Part shown: in pieces, positions 9,330-18,709 of the stretch
Position numbering within the stretch: position 1 is the stretch's first letter
Layout: each line of letters begins with the position of its first letter
NCBI GenBank assembly: GCA_026419775.2
Contig: JAOPGA020001473.1
Coordinates: forward strand, 1 to 38,789
DNA length: 38,789 nt
From: Acrasis kona
Lineage: Eukaryota > Heterolobosea > Eutetramitea > Acrasida > Acrasidae
Direction of reading: 5' to 3'
Notes under the pieces: model-generated
What the model saw: the letters and a program-made list of their open reading frames with translations, nothing else
Told to the model about the DNA's origin: nothing
Databases searched by the model: none
Program-made: the position numbers and the translations under genes

Positions 9330-10364
9330 ATGAGCACTATAGAGAAAAGGATTGTTATAGCAGCAGTAGCAGGTTTAGGTTTAGCAGCATGGTGGTTAAA
9401 AGGAAACAACGAGAGCGTTGAGGAACAGGAAGCAGCGCAAACCCACCAACACAACCTACACAGATCACCTCTAAGACTCCAATTCTTGGAGAACAAGTCT
9501 ATCAAGGAAGTGCTTCAGGACACCCAACCAAACAAAGAAAGAGAGCGAAGTGCCATTCTCGCCTATGAAAGGCTTTGCTCGCTGATACAAAAATACCTTC
9601 GCCCTGCAAAAATCAGAAGAGTTGGGTCATTTGGTAGAGGTACCCACGTTGGTGATGATTATGACATTGATGTTGTAATTTCAATGCCATGCAAACCTGA
9701 TGAATTTTTAACACAATTAAGAAGGCAGAACAACAGCGATTTTAGTTCTCAAGTCGTGCCACAAACTATACTCGACTGGAGATCAAGACTTATCTATGCA
9801 CTAGAAAGAGAAGGTATCTATGCTAACACGAATTGTGACCATCATATGGTAAAGCTCAACTACCTTGGTGTAGAATTTGATATCATCCTAACGCCCGATA
9901 TTGATCCCGATCGAATAATTCCTATCATCAAGAATATTCAAAGGAACAATAAAGTGTACAGAATACTTTCTGCTTCAATCGCCGATATAAGGTTGAAAGA
10001 GTATAAGTACGTCCCTGAGGAATACAAGGGCATGATTCGCCTTGCAAAGTTCTGGAGTAAGCGGCACAAGTGGCAAGATCCAAAGAGCAAACCATTTTCC
10101 TTCTTTATAGAGACCGTCATGCTAAAAGCATGTAAGGATTGCGACTCCACTCAACACGATAGACTTGAACTGTTTTTCGAATACATCATATCCAGCACAA
10201 AGTATAATGGAAAGACGATCAAAGAATTTGGTACTAATTTACCAATGATTCCTACTAGATATGGCTACGAACGTGAGTTGCGTCAGTTTGCCCGTGATAG
10301 TTTGGATGAGTTGAGAGATTTTTACAAGAATAATTTTTCAAGAAAAAGGACCAGATCTTATTGA
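9330..10364 (+). CDS. Membrane-anchored OAS/cGAS-like nucleotidyltransferase
   Basis: A 344-residue intronless protein. Residues 8-24 are a hydrophobic N-terminal anchor (IVIAAVAGLGLAAWWLK). The nucleotidyltransferase core shows VGSFGRGT (Gly99-Ser100), then YDIDVVISMP with metal ligands Asp112 and Asp114, and a third acidic strand VEFDIILTPD with Asp184. A helical segment follows (RLAKFWSKRHKW, then FSFFIETVMLKAC), like the alpha-helical second domain of the OAS/CD-NTase group. The catalytic triad is complete, so enzyme activity is likely. OAS-like enzymes make 2'-5' oligonucleotides or cyclic dinucleotides; poly(A) polymerases and CCA enzymes share the core but differ in the spacing after the third Asp. 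The product cannot be told from the sequence. The single anchor suggests residence on a membrane, perhaps mitochondrial or ER. Confidence 0.8.
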   Translation: MSTIEKRIVIAAVAGLGLAAWWLKGNNESVEEQEAAQTHQHNLHRSPLRLQFLENKSIKEVLQDTQPNKERERSAILAYERLCSLIQKYLRPAKIRRVGSFGRGTHVGDDYDIDVVISMPCKPDEFLTQLRRQNNSDFSSQVVPQTILDWRSRLIYALEREGIYANTNCDHHMVKLNYLGVEFDIILTPDIDPDRIIPIIKNIQRNNKVYRILSASIADIRLKEYKYVPEEYKGMIRLAKFWSKRHKWQDPKSKPFSFFIETVMLKACKDCDSTQHDRLELFFEYIISSTKYNGKTIKEFGTNLPMIPTRYGYERELRQFARDSLDELRDFYKNNFSRKRTRSY

Positions 10365-10626
10365 TCAGAGCTGGTGAGTCGAAAGATTAATAAACTTACA
10401 TTTAAATGATTATAAACAATTCAGGTCAATGATGTGCTTATTTCCAAACACCGGAGGAACTGAATGATTTGAATAGCTGTATGGTAAACAATATTTCTGG
10501 TATACTGACTGAATTAGCTATTTGGACCCTTTAAAATGACGTTTGAAATTGTCCATAATAGATGTTATTTTTTTTGTAATTATCCAGTTAGTTGGTAAAC
10601 CCCACATCAAAAGAGGAGCCCGGCGG

Positions 10627-13056
10627 ATGAGTCCAGCTAATGACCAAGAAGCAATGTTGATGGATTATAAAAGAGGGAGAAGGAGGAAAAGCAACAAGGA
10701 ACAAATTGAAGAAGACTATATTAATCGTCGTTCGGATGTACTTTACACCACAAGATCAAAAACGGACATTGTCCCGTTCATGCTAATGTTTTTTATAACG
10801 TTAATATGCATTACATTAGCCCTTAGCATCTATTTCTTAACCAAGGCACAATCACTACAAACTCAAACACAAGACCTTGGAATTGTCACAAACGTGGGGT
10901 TTAGAGCCCTAAGTGATGCTCTAACAGAAGCAAAATCAGTCGTTCGTCAACTGACATCACTATTCGAAATAACCGACGGTAATGTTACAGAGGCTCAATA
11001 CCTCTCTATGACGACCTATAAAGGAGGATTTCCAACAAATCTACAACGTATATACTACCTAACTAACGTACAAAAGAACGAACTCGATAGTTTTATAGCG
11101 AGCATGAGGTCGAGAGGAGAATACTATTCCGACTATAACATCTCGATAAGAGACGCTAACAACAACAAGATACCCGACCCGAGAGAATTTAACACCTACT
11201 TTCTGGTGTCCTACTTTGCACCAGAAACACCCACGGCAATCAGAGCCCTCGGCTTCAACCATTACTACGATGCGTGGCGTCGCGCACTCATCGACAGAGC
11301 CGTATCAACAGCATCCGTAGTGGCGAGCAACCAACAAAACACCGCGGCATTACTTACCGGCCCTCGTCGTAAAGGAGTTCTCATGTACAGCCCCGCATTC
11401 TCGCGCTACAGTGGTAAATTACTGGGCATGGTGGCCCCGGTATTCGAAACGTCAGTATTAATCGGACAGGCCATGAGCTACATGTTGGAGGACGCGACCG
11501 CTTCCATTCTAGATTTAAACGCCACCAACGCAGAGGATGCATTCATGTTCAACACGTTACAATACGGTTCGTTCTCGAATGGATCCTACGGAAATGCATT
11601 CGAAATGACGCCTCAACAAAACAGCGCCCTCATCAACGGAGCAACATACACGTACAATTACACTTTACAGTTCGTGGACAGGACTTGGTTGGTGTGCATG
11701 ATACCCACCGAAAACTTTATGAAGGCTTATCAAAACTCCTTTGTTAACTTTGTAGGAGTGGTGCTCGCTGTTGCCATATGGCTCGTGTCGTTGTTCGTGT
11801 GTATTGTCTTGTTCGTGGTTCGTAAAATGATATTGAGCAATAGAGAACGAGAAAGGGACGAATTAAAGATCAACACGCTTACAAAATTCCTACCTACCAG
11901 TTTTTTTTACATGATTGGCTGTGGTAGCGTCAAGAACATCAAGCCAGGTATTTTTAGTGCCAAAAAAATGGTGTTTATGACCTTGTACGTGGAGTCGTAT
12001 CACGACATTATACGTTACAAGAGTAATAGTTACACGGTGGAGAGCATAAATGACTTGTATGCTAGAGTTAGACAATTTGTGTTATCGTGCGATGGTTGTC
12101 TGTTAGGTTACGATGGATTCATGTTTACTTGTGTGTTTGATGACGAAGTGAATGCTGCTCAGAGTGCGTTGGGCATGAGACAGGCCTTGGGAGAGAGCGT
12201 CAAGTTTAGGATATCGATCGATTCTTGTGAAGGTACGTTGGGTCTGTTAGGGGACCGCGATGAAATCGTGTGCGGTGCTATCGGCGAGCAGGTGTTATTG
12301 TCGGGTAGTCTGCTCAACAACCACGGTTGTAAGAAGAGAATCGTGGTGAGCAAGGACGTGTATATTGCTCTGAGCAGCAAGAAGCAATTTAGTCACACCA
12401 TGGCCTACGCAGGTCGTGTACACTCGTTGATGTGTGATGACGACACACCAGGCGCTAATGCTTACACCGAGATTTATCAAATGAGCGAGGAGGACGATCC
12501 TGTGAAGCCTAATGTCAAGAAAAAGTATGGATTGGCCATGAGAAAGACTGAACAGGGTGATTTTGTGGGTGCACTCGATATGTTGGAATTGTTTGTAGAA
12601 CACAATAAAAGTGATGTTTGTGCTGGTAGAATGCGCGATGTAATGAAGCGCACTTTGAATTTGTGTCAAAAGATTTCAAAAGTGTGGGACCTTCATGATA
12701 CTTGTTTTGAACAAGATTTTGTTTATCCTAGCTTTGAAATATTTTGTAAATCCAATGGGTCTTTTAATGAATTAATGGCTTGGGGACAAATGAGAGAATT
12801 ACGAGTACAGACGCGTAACAAGGATAGATTGTTGGAGCTTGTTAATTACTATTGTGACAGCAGTCGTGTAGATAAGATTAAAGTAGAAATATGCAATAAG
12901 ATTCTTATGCAAAGGAAGACATCTACTGTTCCGTTGGATGTGTTTGATGCCATGTTGGGAGATTTGGAACAATTTTTGTTAAGGTCGCATGACAGGTTCA
13001 AGCTAGGTAGGTGTTTCGCCAATGCAATGTATAGTGCCATAACAAATGGCGGTTGA
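10627..13056 (+). CDS. CHASE-domain receptor with degenerate cyclase domain and C-terminal RGS-like region
   Basis: An 809-residue protein starting at the first ATG in the long frame. Helix 1 is near residues 50-72 and helix 2 near 372-398. Between them is an extracellular CHASE domain (YFLVSYFAPETP, ALGFNHYYDAWRRAL). The cytoplasmic part starts like class III cyclases (KFLPTSFF, then MVFMTLYVESYHDI, GYDGFMFTCVF, RISIDSCEGTLGLLGD, IGEQVLLSGSL). The first metal Asp appears replaced by Glu, and the conserved Asn and Arg of the catalytic GxxVNxAxRL element are Leu and Ser, so it is probably a pseudo-enzyme. Residues about 685-800 (YPSFEIFCKSNGSFNELM to SHDRFKLGRCF) look like an RGS fold. A tiny upstream exon at 10536-10550 spliced over a 37-nt intron could extend the N terminus. 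The gap after the preceding gene holds aataaac near 10390. Confidence 0.8.
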   Translation: MSPANDQEAMLMDYKRGRRRKSNKEQIEEDYINRRSDVLYTTRSKTDIVPFMLMFFITLICITLALSIYFLTKAQSLQTQTQDLGIVTNVGFRALSDALTEAKSVVRQLTSLFEITDGNVTEAQYLSMTTYKGGFPTNLQRIYYLTNVQKNELDSFIASMRSRGEYYSDYNISIRDANNNKIPDPREFNTYFLVSYFAPETPTAIRALGFNHYYDAWRRALIDRAVSTASVVASNQQNTAALLTGPRRKGVLMYSPAFSRYSGKLLGMVAPVFETSVLIGQAMSYMLEDATASILDLNATNAEDAFMFNTLQYGSFSNGSYGNAFEMTPQQNSALINGATYTYNYTLQFVDRTWLVCMIPTENFMKAYQNSFVNFVGVVLAVAIWLVSLFVCIVLFVVRKMILSNRERERDELKINTLTKFLPTSFFYMIGCGSVKNIKPGIFSAKKMVFMTLYVESYHDIIRYKSNSYTVESINDLYARVRQFVLSCDGCLLGYDGFMFTCVFDDEVNAAQSALGMRQALGESVKFRISIDSCEGTLGLLGDRDEIVCGAIGEQVLLSGSLLNNHGCKKRIVVSKDVYIALSSKKQFSHTMAYAGRVHSLMCDDDTPGANAYTEIYQMSEEDDPVKPNVKKKYGLAMRKTEQGDFVGALDMLELFVEHNKSDVCAGRMRDVMKRTLNLCQKISKVWDLHDTCFEQDFVYPSFEIFCKSNGSFNELMAWGQMRELRVQTRNKDRLLELVNYYCDSSRVDKIKVEICNKILMQRKTSTVPLDVFDAMLGDLEQFLLRSHDRFKLGRCFANAMYSAITNGG

Positions 13057-13142
13057 TGATTGGACAGCAAACTGACAAGGAATTTTAAAAAAGACTTTGT
13101 TGGTTCTTGTTGAAAAAGAGATCTGTATATTAAATAGAACAC

Positions 13143-13148
13143 AATAAA
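13143..13148 (+). terminator. Poly(A) signal AATAAA of the CHASE receptor gene
   Basis: AATAAA lies 86 bp after the stop of the plus-strand receptor gene, within the 122-bp gap between two converging genes. Confidence 0.5.
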
Positions 13149-13161
13149 TATTGTATTTTTG

Positions 13162-13167
13162 TTTATT
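13162..13167 (-). terminator. Poly(A) signal AATAAA of the RGS gene
   Basis: The minus strand reads AATAAA 11 bp after the stop of the RGS gene. It lies 13 bp from the plus-strand signal at 13143-13148, so the two transcripts very probably overlap at their 3' ends. Confidence 0.5.
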
Positions 13168-13178
13168 TACATTTTTCA

Positions 13179-14698
13179 TCACCTGAAATTCAGAACGTTT
13201 CCTGCACTGAAAGTTTTGTTAAGGGCCTTGAGTGGAGTGGTCACTTTTTCCTTCATGTTGTTTAAGCTGTTGGATACGAGGAGCTTTCTTGCGTTGTTAT
13301 TATACATGCGCACCATCTCATTGTATTTTGTGGACATTATAAACCTAGAATACGAATCCGTCATACTATGAATGTAAGCTTTGATTATTAAACAAAAGTT
13401 ATCGTACACGTGTTCAATGTGATCGCAAATGTTATCGAAGAGACCCACAAGATGTTCGTCGGGTTCATGTTCTTCACAATCTAAAGACGTTATGATGATC
13501 GCAGTTGGAAAGTTTCTTACCTCTAATTCGACTCCTGACAATGTTAACAGCACTCAAGTCAATGTTAATTTGGCGAGGAGCGTCCAATGAAACGAACTCC
13601 TTGTAAATGTCCATTGCATGATTCAACCTCTGCCTCTTGTTCTTCCACGTTTTGTAAACAATTACATTTTCGTAGAATGACATGTTCTCTTCGCAGTACT
13701 CAGTCTTTAAAAACTCTGCTAGATACTCTCTGCAAAGTGGTTCGGCAAGTACTTCTTGTAATTCAAACGATTCCTTTTGCTTTGTAGGACGCGGTGTCAG
13801 CACTCTCTCTGATTGGAAATCATTCCTTGGTGTATGGGGCGTGAACTGTTGTTCATCAGGTTCGTCGAATTTAGGTATTTTGTCTAACTCCAATTTGAAT
13901 GCAAAACTTCTTCCTGGCTTGTTCGGTGTTAATGTCTTCTGCTCATTCAAACTCTCTAAGCCTGCAAACGCTGGAACTCGCTGATGGGTTGGAGATGACA
14001 ACCTGCTTACTGGAGAGTTCGAACCATACACCGCGTCGGAGAAGAACCTTTCTTTGAAATCCTCCAATTCCTCTTCACTCATTTCATTCAATTTCTCTGG
14101 ACTTATAACCATGTTGGGGCTCATAACAGTTTTTTTCCTGTTACCTCTCTTGTCAACACTGATCTTCTTCTTCTTCAATCCAATAGTACTCTAAAAGATA
14201 TATTAGTGATGTGTGACAATGTGCTCAAATTACTTTTGTAGTACGAAGGGATGTTATTTTGTCACCGCTCTTTCTTCTTCTCAATTCTCCACTTCTCCTT
14301 TTCTCAATCTTCTTTGCCAGCCTGGCCTCTGAGGGGCTTTGTATTTTATTGATGGGCTCCTTATCTTCTTTTTTAAATTTCTTTGAGATGTTAAGCATAG
14401 ACTTGATGTTTGATAGTTGTGACTGCATGAAGCTAGGTTTCACCTCTTCTTCGGTCACATAATCGTCATTTTCGTCCATCGCATCGTCAAATTTGCGTTT
14501 GATCCTCTTCATTCCAATATTCCTAGAAGCGTTTGGAGGAGTTGAGCCAAGTACTTTTAATGCTTTGGATGAAGATACCGGCGTTAGGATGCCCATCGGC
14601 TTCGATCTAATTGGCGAGGCGTAGGCACCAGGAGATTGGTCAGGCGATATTACCATTATATCAGACCTTCTTTGTGGGGTGCGATTTGGTGTGTTCAT
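13179..14698 (-). CDS. RGS-domain protein
   Basis: Three exons (14698-14234, 14190-13521, 13480-13179) with introns of 43 and 40 nt join in frame to 478 residues. The first 290 residues are disordered and rich in Ser/Pro and basic runs, with many SP/TP sites (VISPDQSPGAYASP, LTPRPTK) that could be proline-directed phosphorylation sites, plus a likely nuclear signal. The RGS domain covers about 297-430: LAEPLCREYLAEFLKTEYCE and ENMSFYENVIVYK, then NIDLSAVNIVRSRI joined across the second intron to DCEEHEPDEHLVGLFD, and a final SYSRFIMSTKYNEM. These match the helices of RGS boxes that speed GTP hydrolysis by G-alpha subunits. It converges on the CHASE receptor gene, which itself ends in an RGS-like region. 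Confidence 0.88.
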
Positions 14699-15030
14699 TT
14701 CTCCAAGAATAATAAATTAAACGTATAGTTTTTTGACATTTGAGCGGTCTGTCTTCCCTCTTACAATAACCTTTGACCAAATACAACTTGAATGTCCTGT
14801 ACATGTGAGTCAAATCAGTAGAGGTAGTCCTGAACAAATGATTGAGAAGAGCAGTGCAGTACAATATGTTCTTGCTTTGAAGAATCCAACTAATATTAAC
14901 ATATTCCACTATCATTTGCTTTAGTTTTAATACATAGCGTACTGTCTCCAAAACATTAAAACTAGAAGCAATACATACGATAACAACATCGGAATCTCAA
15001 ATTGTCAAAGAAATTAATTCCGACGGGATT
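14699..15030. other. Gap between the RGS gene and the hAT relic
   Basis: About 330 bp upstream of the RGS gene. The minus strand is open for about 80 codons (LLNHLFRTTSTDLTHMY), but I recognise nothing and see no start, so I take it as a chance opening or 5' leader. Confidence 0.4.
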
Positions 15031-15129
15031 GTGCTATTGTCCGGGCGAGTTCATTTCATTGTTCAAAATAAAAAAATACACCAGAAAACCTTTGCGGCCT
15101 TCCGGGCAGCCCGGATGGAAGTTATGTCG

Positions 15130-16434
15130 TCAATGGTCGGTTATACTGTCGTGGTTACTCGTTTGTTGATTGGGTTGTACAAGACGCCATGCCATTTACA
15201 ATTATCAACTCAGAAAGCTTCCTGAAAATGCTATCATATCACAGTCCGAACATGAAGTTGTATTCAAACGATACTTTACAAAAACGAATAACAGAAGTAT
15301 GAAGAGCATGAAAAGAAACTTAAGAGTGAAATCAAAAATAGCTGCTCTTCTATTAGCATTGCAGTTGATGGTCGGACCAGTCAGGCACAGCAGCCAATAT
15401 TGGCCACAATTGGGAGATGGATAACCCCAAACTTTGAGCTAAGAGAAGAGGTTATTGACTTTAGTGAGATTGAGGGAGAGCACACTGGTGAAAACTTTGC
15501 TGGAATCGTGAGTGGTCGACTGAAAGATCTAGGCGCTCAAGATAAGCTCCTCTCGGCAACAACAGACAATGCCGGTAATAATGGTACATTCTGTTCTACA
15601 TTGGAGGACAACATACGGAAGGACTTGAAAGAGGGTGGGGAGTGCAAATTTAAAGGACGGGACAGTAAAATTAGTTGTCTTCCACACGTTATCAATTTGT
15701 GCGTTCAAGACATGCTTGATGGATATGACTCAAACATCTTGAATAGTGTGAGATCTGTGGTGAAGCACTTTTCATCCTCGCCACAACGGAAACAGCATTG
15801 GAGAAACATTTGTAAGAATGTATTCGGTATGGAGAGGAACAAATTCATACAAGTCGACACAGCGAACAGGTGGAATTATACCTACCGCATGCTAAACGAC
15901 ACAATCCAGGTCAGAAAGGTTTATGACCAGGTTACGAGTGACTCTGAAGCTGAAGACATTGTGGGAAGGGGGAAGTTGACAAAGCAGCAATGGGAAAGAC
16001 TTGTTATCCTAAGAGATGTTTTGAAGAAATTTGATATAGCAACAAGAAGAGCTTCCTCAAAGCGCCCAAATTTATCTCAAAGTATCCCAATCTACTTCAG
16101 TCTGCGTGAATTTCTTTATGAAGCGGAGGATGTTTACATCAAGAAGAACACTAAGACTGCCAAAAATCAATTGCTGAGAAAATGCGATAAAGAAATTCTC
16201 AAAGCACTGATTAGGGCAAAGAACAAATTTGATAAATACTTTGATAAAGCCATAGATTCAAGCTTGCTACTGATTGCGGCAATTGTCGACCCCAGGAGAA
16301 AAAGGAGAGGTGTTCTAGAGCTTTTCCCCAACAGCTCAACAAAGATAGATGATATCATTGATAATCTGAAGAACAAGTATGAATGTATTATTCTATATTT
16401 AACTGGTGCACTTTATGATTTTCAACAATATTAA
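15130..16434 (+). mobile_element. hAT-family DNA transposase relic
   Basis: The stretch reads as a hAT transposase in two frames. The first piece gives DWVVQDAMPFTIINSESFLK and LQKRITEV (about 15169-15298). A frame change near 15298 leads to YEEHEKKLKSEIKN, SISIAVDGRTSQ, GRWITPNFELREEV and EGEHTGENFAGI. Then follow ATTDNAGNNGTF, CLPHVINLCVQDML and DTANRWNYTYRML, all in the order of the hAT catalytic core. The protein stops after AAIVDPRRKRRGVLELFP and lacks the C-terminal dimerisation segment (the WW...P and ERVFS motifs). No convincing BED zinc finger is seen upstream, and I found no terminal inverted repeats or 8-bp target duplication by eye. It is a truncated, frameshifted, dead copy. Plain DNA transposon, class II. 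Confidence 0.85.
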
Positions 16435-17477
16435 TTTGTTTTGCTGAAATATTGTAATCATGATACTAATGAAACCATTGTTTCATACGGTCCTACGATA
16501 TGGATTCTGCCTCTTTCAGCTTGTACCTACGGAACATGAAGAACGGCAATCCGCCAATATAAACAAAAAACCATGACAAAGCCGATCAGATCGAGAAATT
16601 GGACATCACTAGGGCTCATTACACTGATGTTCGGAACAAAGGGAACGAAAAATTGGGATGCATCAAACACTACACGAAGAAAATAGAGGAAAGTACTAAG
16701 CAACAAACCCAACGCAAAATGTTCCTTCCAATACAGCTTTCACGTGAACAATGTCAGAGCAAGATGACCACACGCTACTTGCGACGAACAAACCAATTAG
16801 GGGCTACCTCAATGACGTTAAACATTTAATCCTCCAGAGTTCCATCATCAACCGCCGCGATACCAACAACACCAAAACAATAAAGCATCAACGTCATCGG
16901 TACCGACTTCAAGTGTTGACATTAACATTGAGATTCTGCAACATTGATGCTATCAAGAGAACAGCAAACGAATAAAATCAGAGAACCTACAAGTAACAAC
17001 GCACCTTGAGCCACAAGTATACAATTCATCAAAATCACACCAACACTTGCGGAACTACAAACTAAGGAGCTCTAAATACATTTCTGATGCGATGAGGAAA
17101 AATTGGTTGCATGACCCATAAGACCGTAATCACGCATTCAATGACCATAAAAAATCCCTTCAAGCCGAACAATTCGATTCATCAATGTACATTTACAATT
17201 TCCATCATCACCATTCGATCAACATTCGGAGTCGAACAAACAACAACTTAAAATCATCTCAAACGAATAATTCGTATGTATGAGACAAACCATCAGAGCC
17301 GATTCAATCATACATGAAATGTATTCGTTGTTAAATGTTTTCAATGTAATTGATCCTTGGTCATGGAAGTACCACCTTGAGTACGCACTGGGGGAGGACT
17401 TTTGGGATATTGAGGAGATGTCAAACGTAATGTTTATTTAAACCCACCTTATACAAGGTGTAGGGTCTACTTTACAA
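16435..17477. other. About 1 kb non-coding stretch between two transposon relics
   Basis: I see no gene here. On the minus strand, 16712-16527 is open and hydrophobic (LLLSTFLYFLRVVFDASQFF, then FLDLIGFVMVFCLYW), like a fragment of a membrane protein, but it lacks a start and flanking exons. The plus strand of the second half is rich in caa/aac triplets. Together with its position this suggests old inserted or decayed DNA. Confidence 0.45.
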
Positions 17478-18460
17478 TCACTCTTTCGCTCTTCGGTTTG
17501 CTCCAGGATTAAACTTGTGTTCCTTGACCATGTTCATTAAGTTGTGACCTAGGAGATTAAGCAGGTTGGTAATTGTTTTGTTGCAGAGCGCCCCAACGTG
17601 GCTTTTGATCTTGATCCATGCTTGATGTGTGATCTCACCTCTCGCTCCGATACAGATTCTACTCTCGTCGATTACTGGTATCCATGATATGTTTTCTTCT
17701 GTTTTTATGTTGTAAACATATCTCCACATGTCTAGATCATCTTCTCTGTTCGCTATTTGATCCTTATTGGCGCAATCCCACAACACATGCTCAATAGTCC
17801 TTTCTGATTGTCACAGTTGTGCCATTCAGAGAATTCTCCCCACCTCTTGGTTGAGTTGCTCCTGTAGTATAGAGCATCATTCCGAGAGCATATAATCATT
17901 CTTTGGATCCTTTCGTCCAGTTTCTTAATTTGGGAGCAGGAGCTAGGGTGCAGACAGCTGCTTTGAACGGTATCGAGGTTCCGCATTTGAGTTTTATTCT
18001 CCCATCTGTCAATGAGTATCCTCTGGACATGGGTTCTTGTAATGCTACGCGTGTCGGGCCATATGTTATCTTTGTTCATCAAGAACCACATGTCACTACA
18101 GTGTTCCAAGATCAAGCTGTCCACACACGTATAGTTCTCCGATTGTGCTCCTTCTTTGGCAGTTTTGTCAGCTAATTCGTTTAGAGCAATACCACTGTGG
18201 CTTTCGACGTGGTTCCATTTGACTTTTATTTTGCGTAAATCCATTACCTTTTGAATCGAATCAGTCAACTGGTGATATTAAATCTTTTTCTTGAGGTTAC
18301 CACCATTGTTCATGTAGTCAACCAGATTTTTGTAGTCCGTGTTAATAGTTATGGACGTGTACTTTAGTCATCAAGATCACCACCTAGACTATAACGGATA
18401 TTATTGAGGTCCACAAAAATCTTAGCGGATTAGTCATTCGACGTGCTTATGACACACTTG
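17478..18460 (-). mobile_element. Degraded RNase H and zinc-finger end of a probable non-LTR retrotransposon
   Basis: The minus strand encodes an RNase H domain: SITINTDYKNLVDYMNNGG, then KVKWNHVESHSGIALNELAD with the typical V-x-x-H-S-G-I-x-x-N-E-x-A-D box. About 130 residues further on comes a Cys/His tail (CDNQ followed by TIEHVLWDCANK) of the kind that ends RNase H-bearing LINE proteins. No reverse transcriptase, endonuclease or terminal repeats are visible, so this is the 3' end of an element. It has several breaks and is dead. LINE rather than LTR is chosen because of the HVLWDC tail. Confidence 0.6.
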
Positions 18461-18709
18461 CATATCACACAATGGCGACACTTTTAAATTGTTTGAAACC
18501 CCTGCTAGTCTGACGATAATAGACAAAAAATAGACAAGTGAAGATCCATATACAATCTAAATTAAGTTATGATTTAATGAATGTTATAAACAAATTCATA
18601 CAAGTATTATCATCCTTAGTATGTGCATTAGTATAGAGCTGGTATTCAATTACACAGTCGTTTTGTTCACTTTCTATTTTTGTTACATAATAGTCTTCGT
18701 TGTTAAATT

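Noticed and set aside
12159-12669. Minus-strand open frames under the CHASE receptor
   Set aside because: Antisense to a well-supported cyclase-like domain; no recognisable protein.
14661-14951. Minus-strand frame upstream of the RGS gene
   Set aside because: Open and not obviously low-complexity, but it has no ATG of its own, overlaps the RGS start and matches nothing I know.
15170-15300. A 35-nt GT-AG intron that would join the front of the hAT relic to its core
   Set aside because: It requires a frame whose residues do not look like hAT; the alternative frame gives the expected PFTIINSESF segment, so a frameshift fits better.
16527-16712. Hydrophobic minus-strand fragment resembling part of a multi-pass protein
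   Set aside because: No start, no flanking exons joined by normal-sized introns, and it sits between transposon relics; recorded only in the gap entry.
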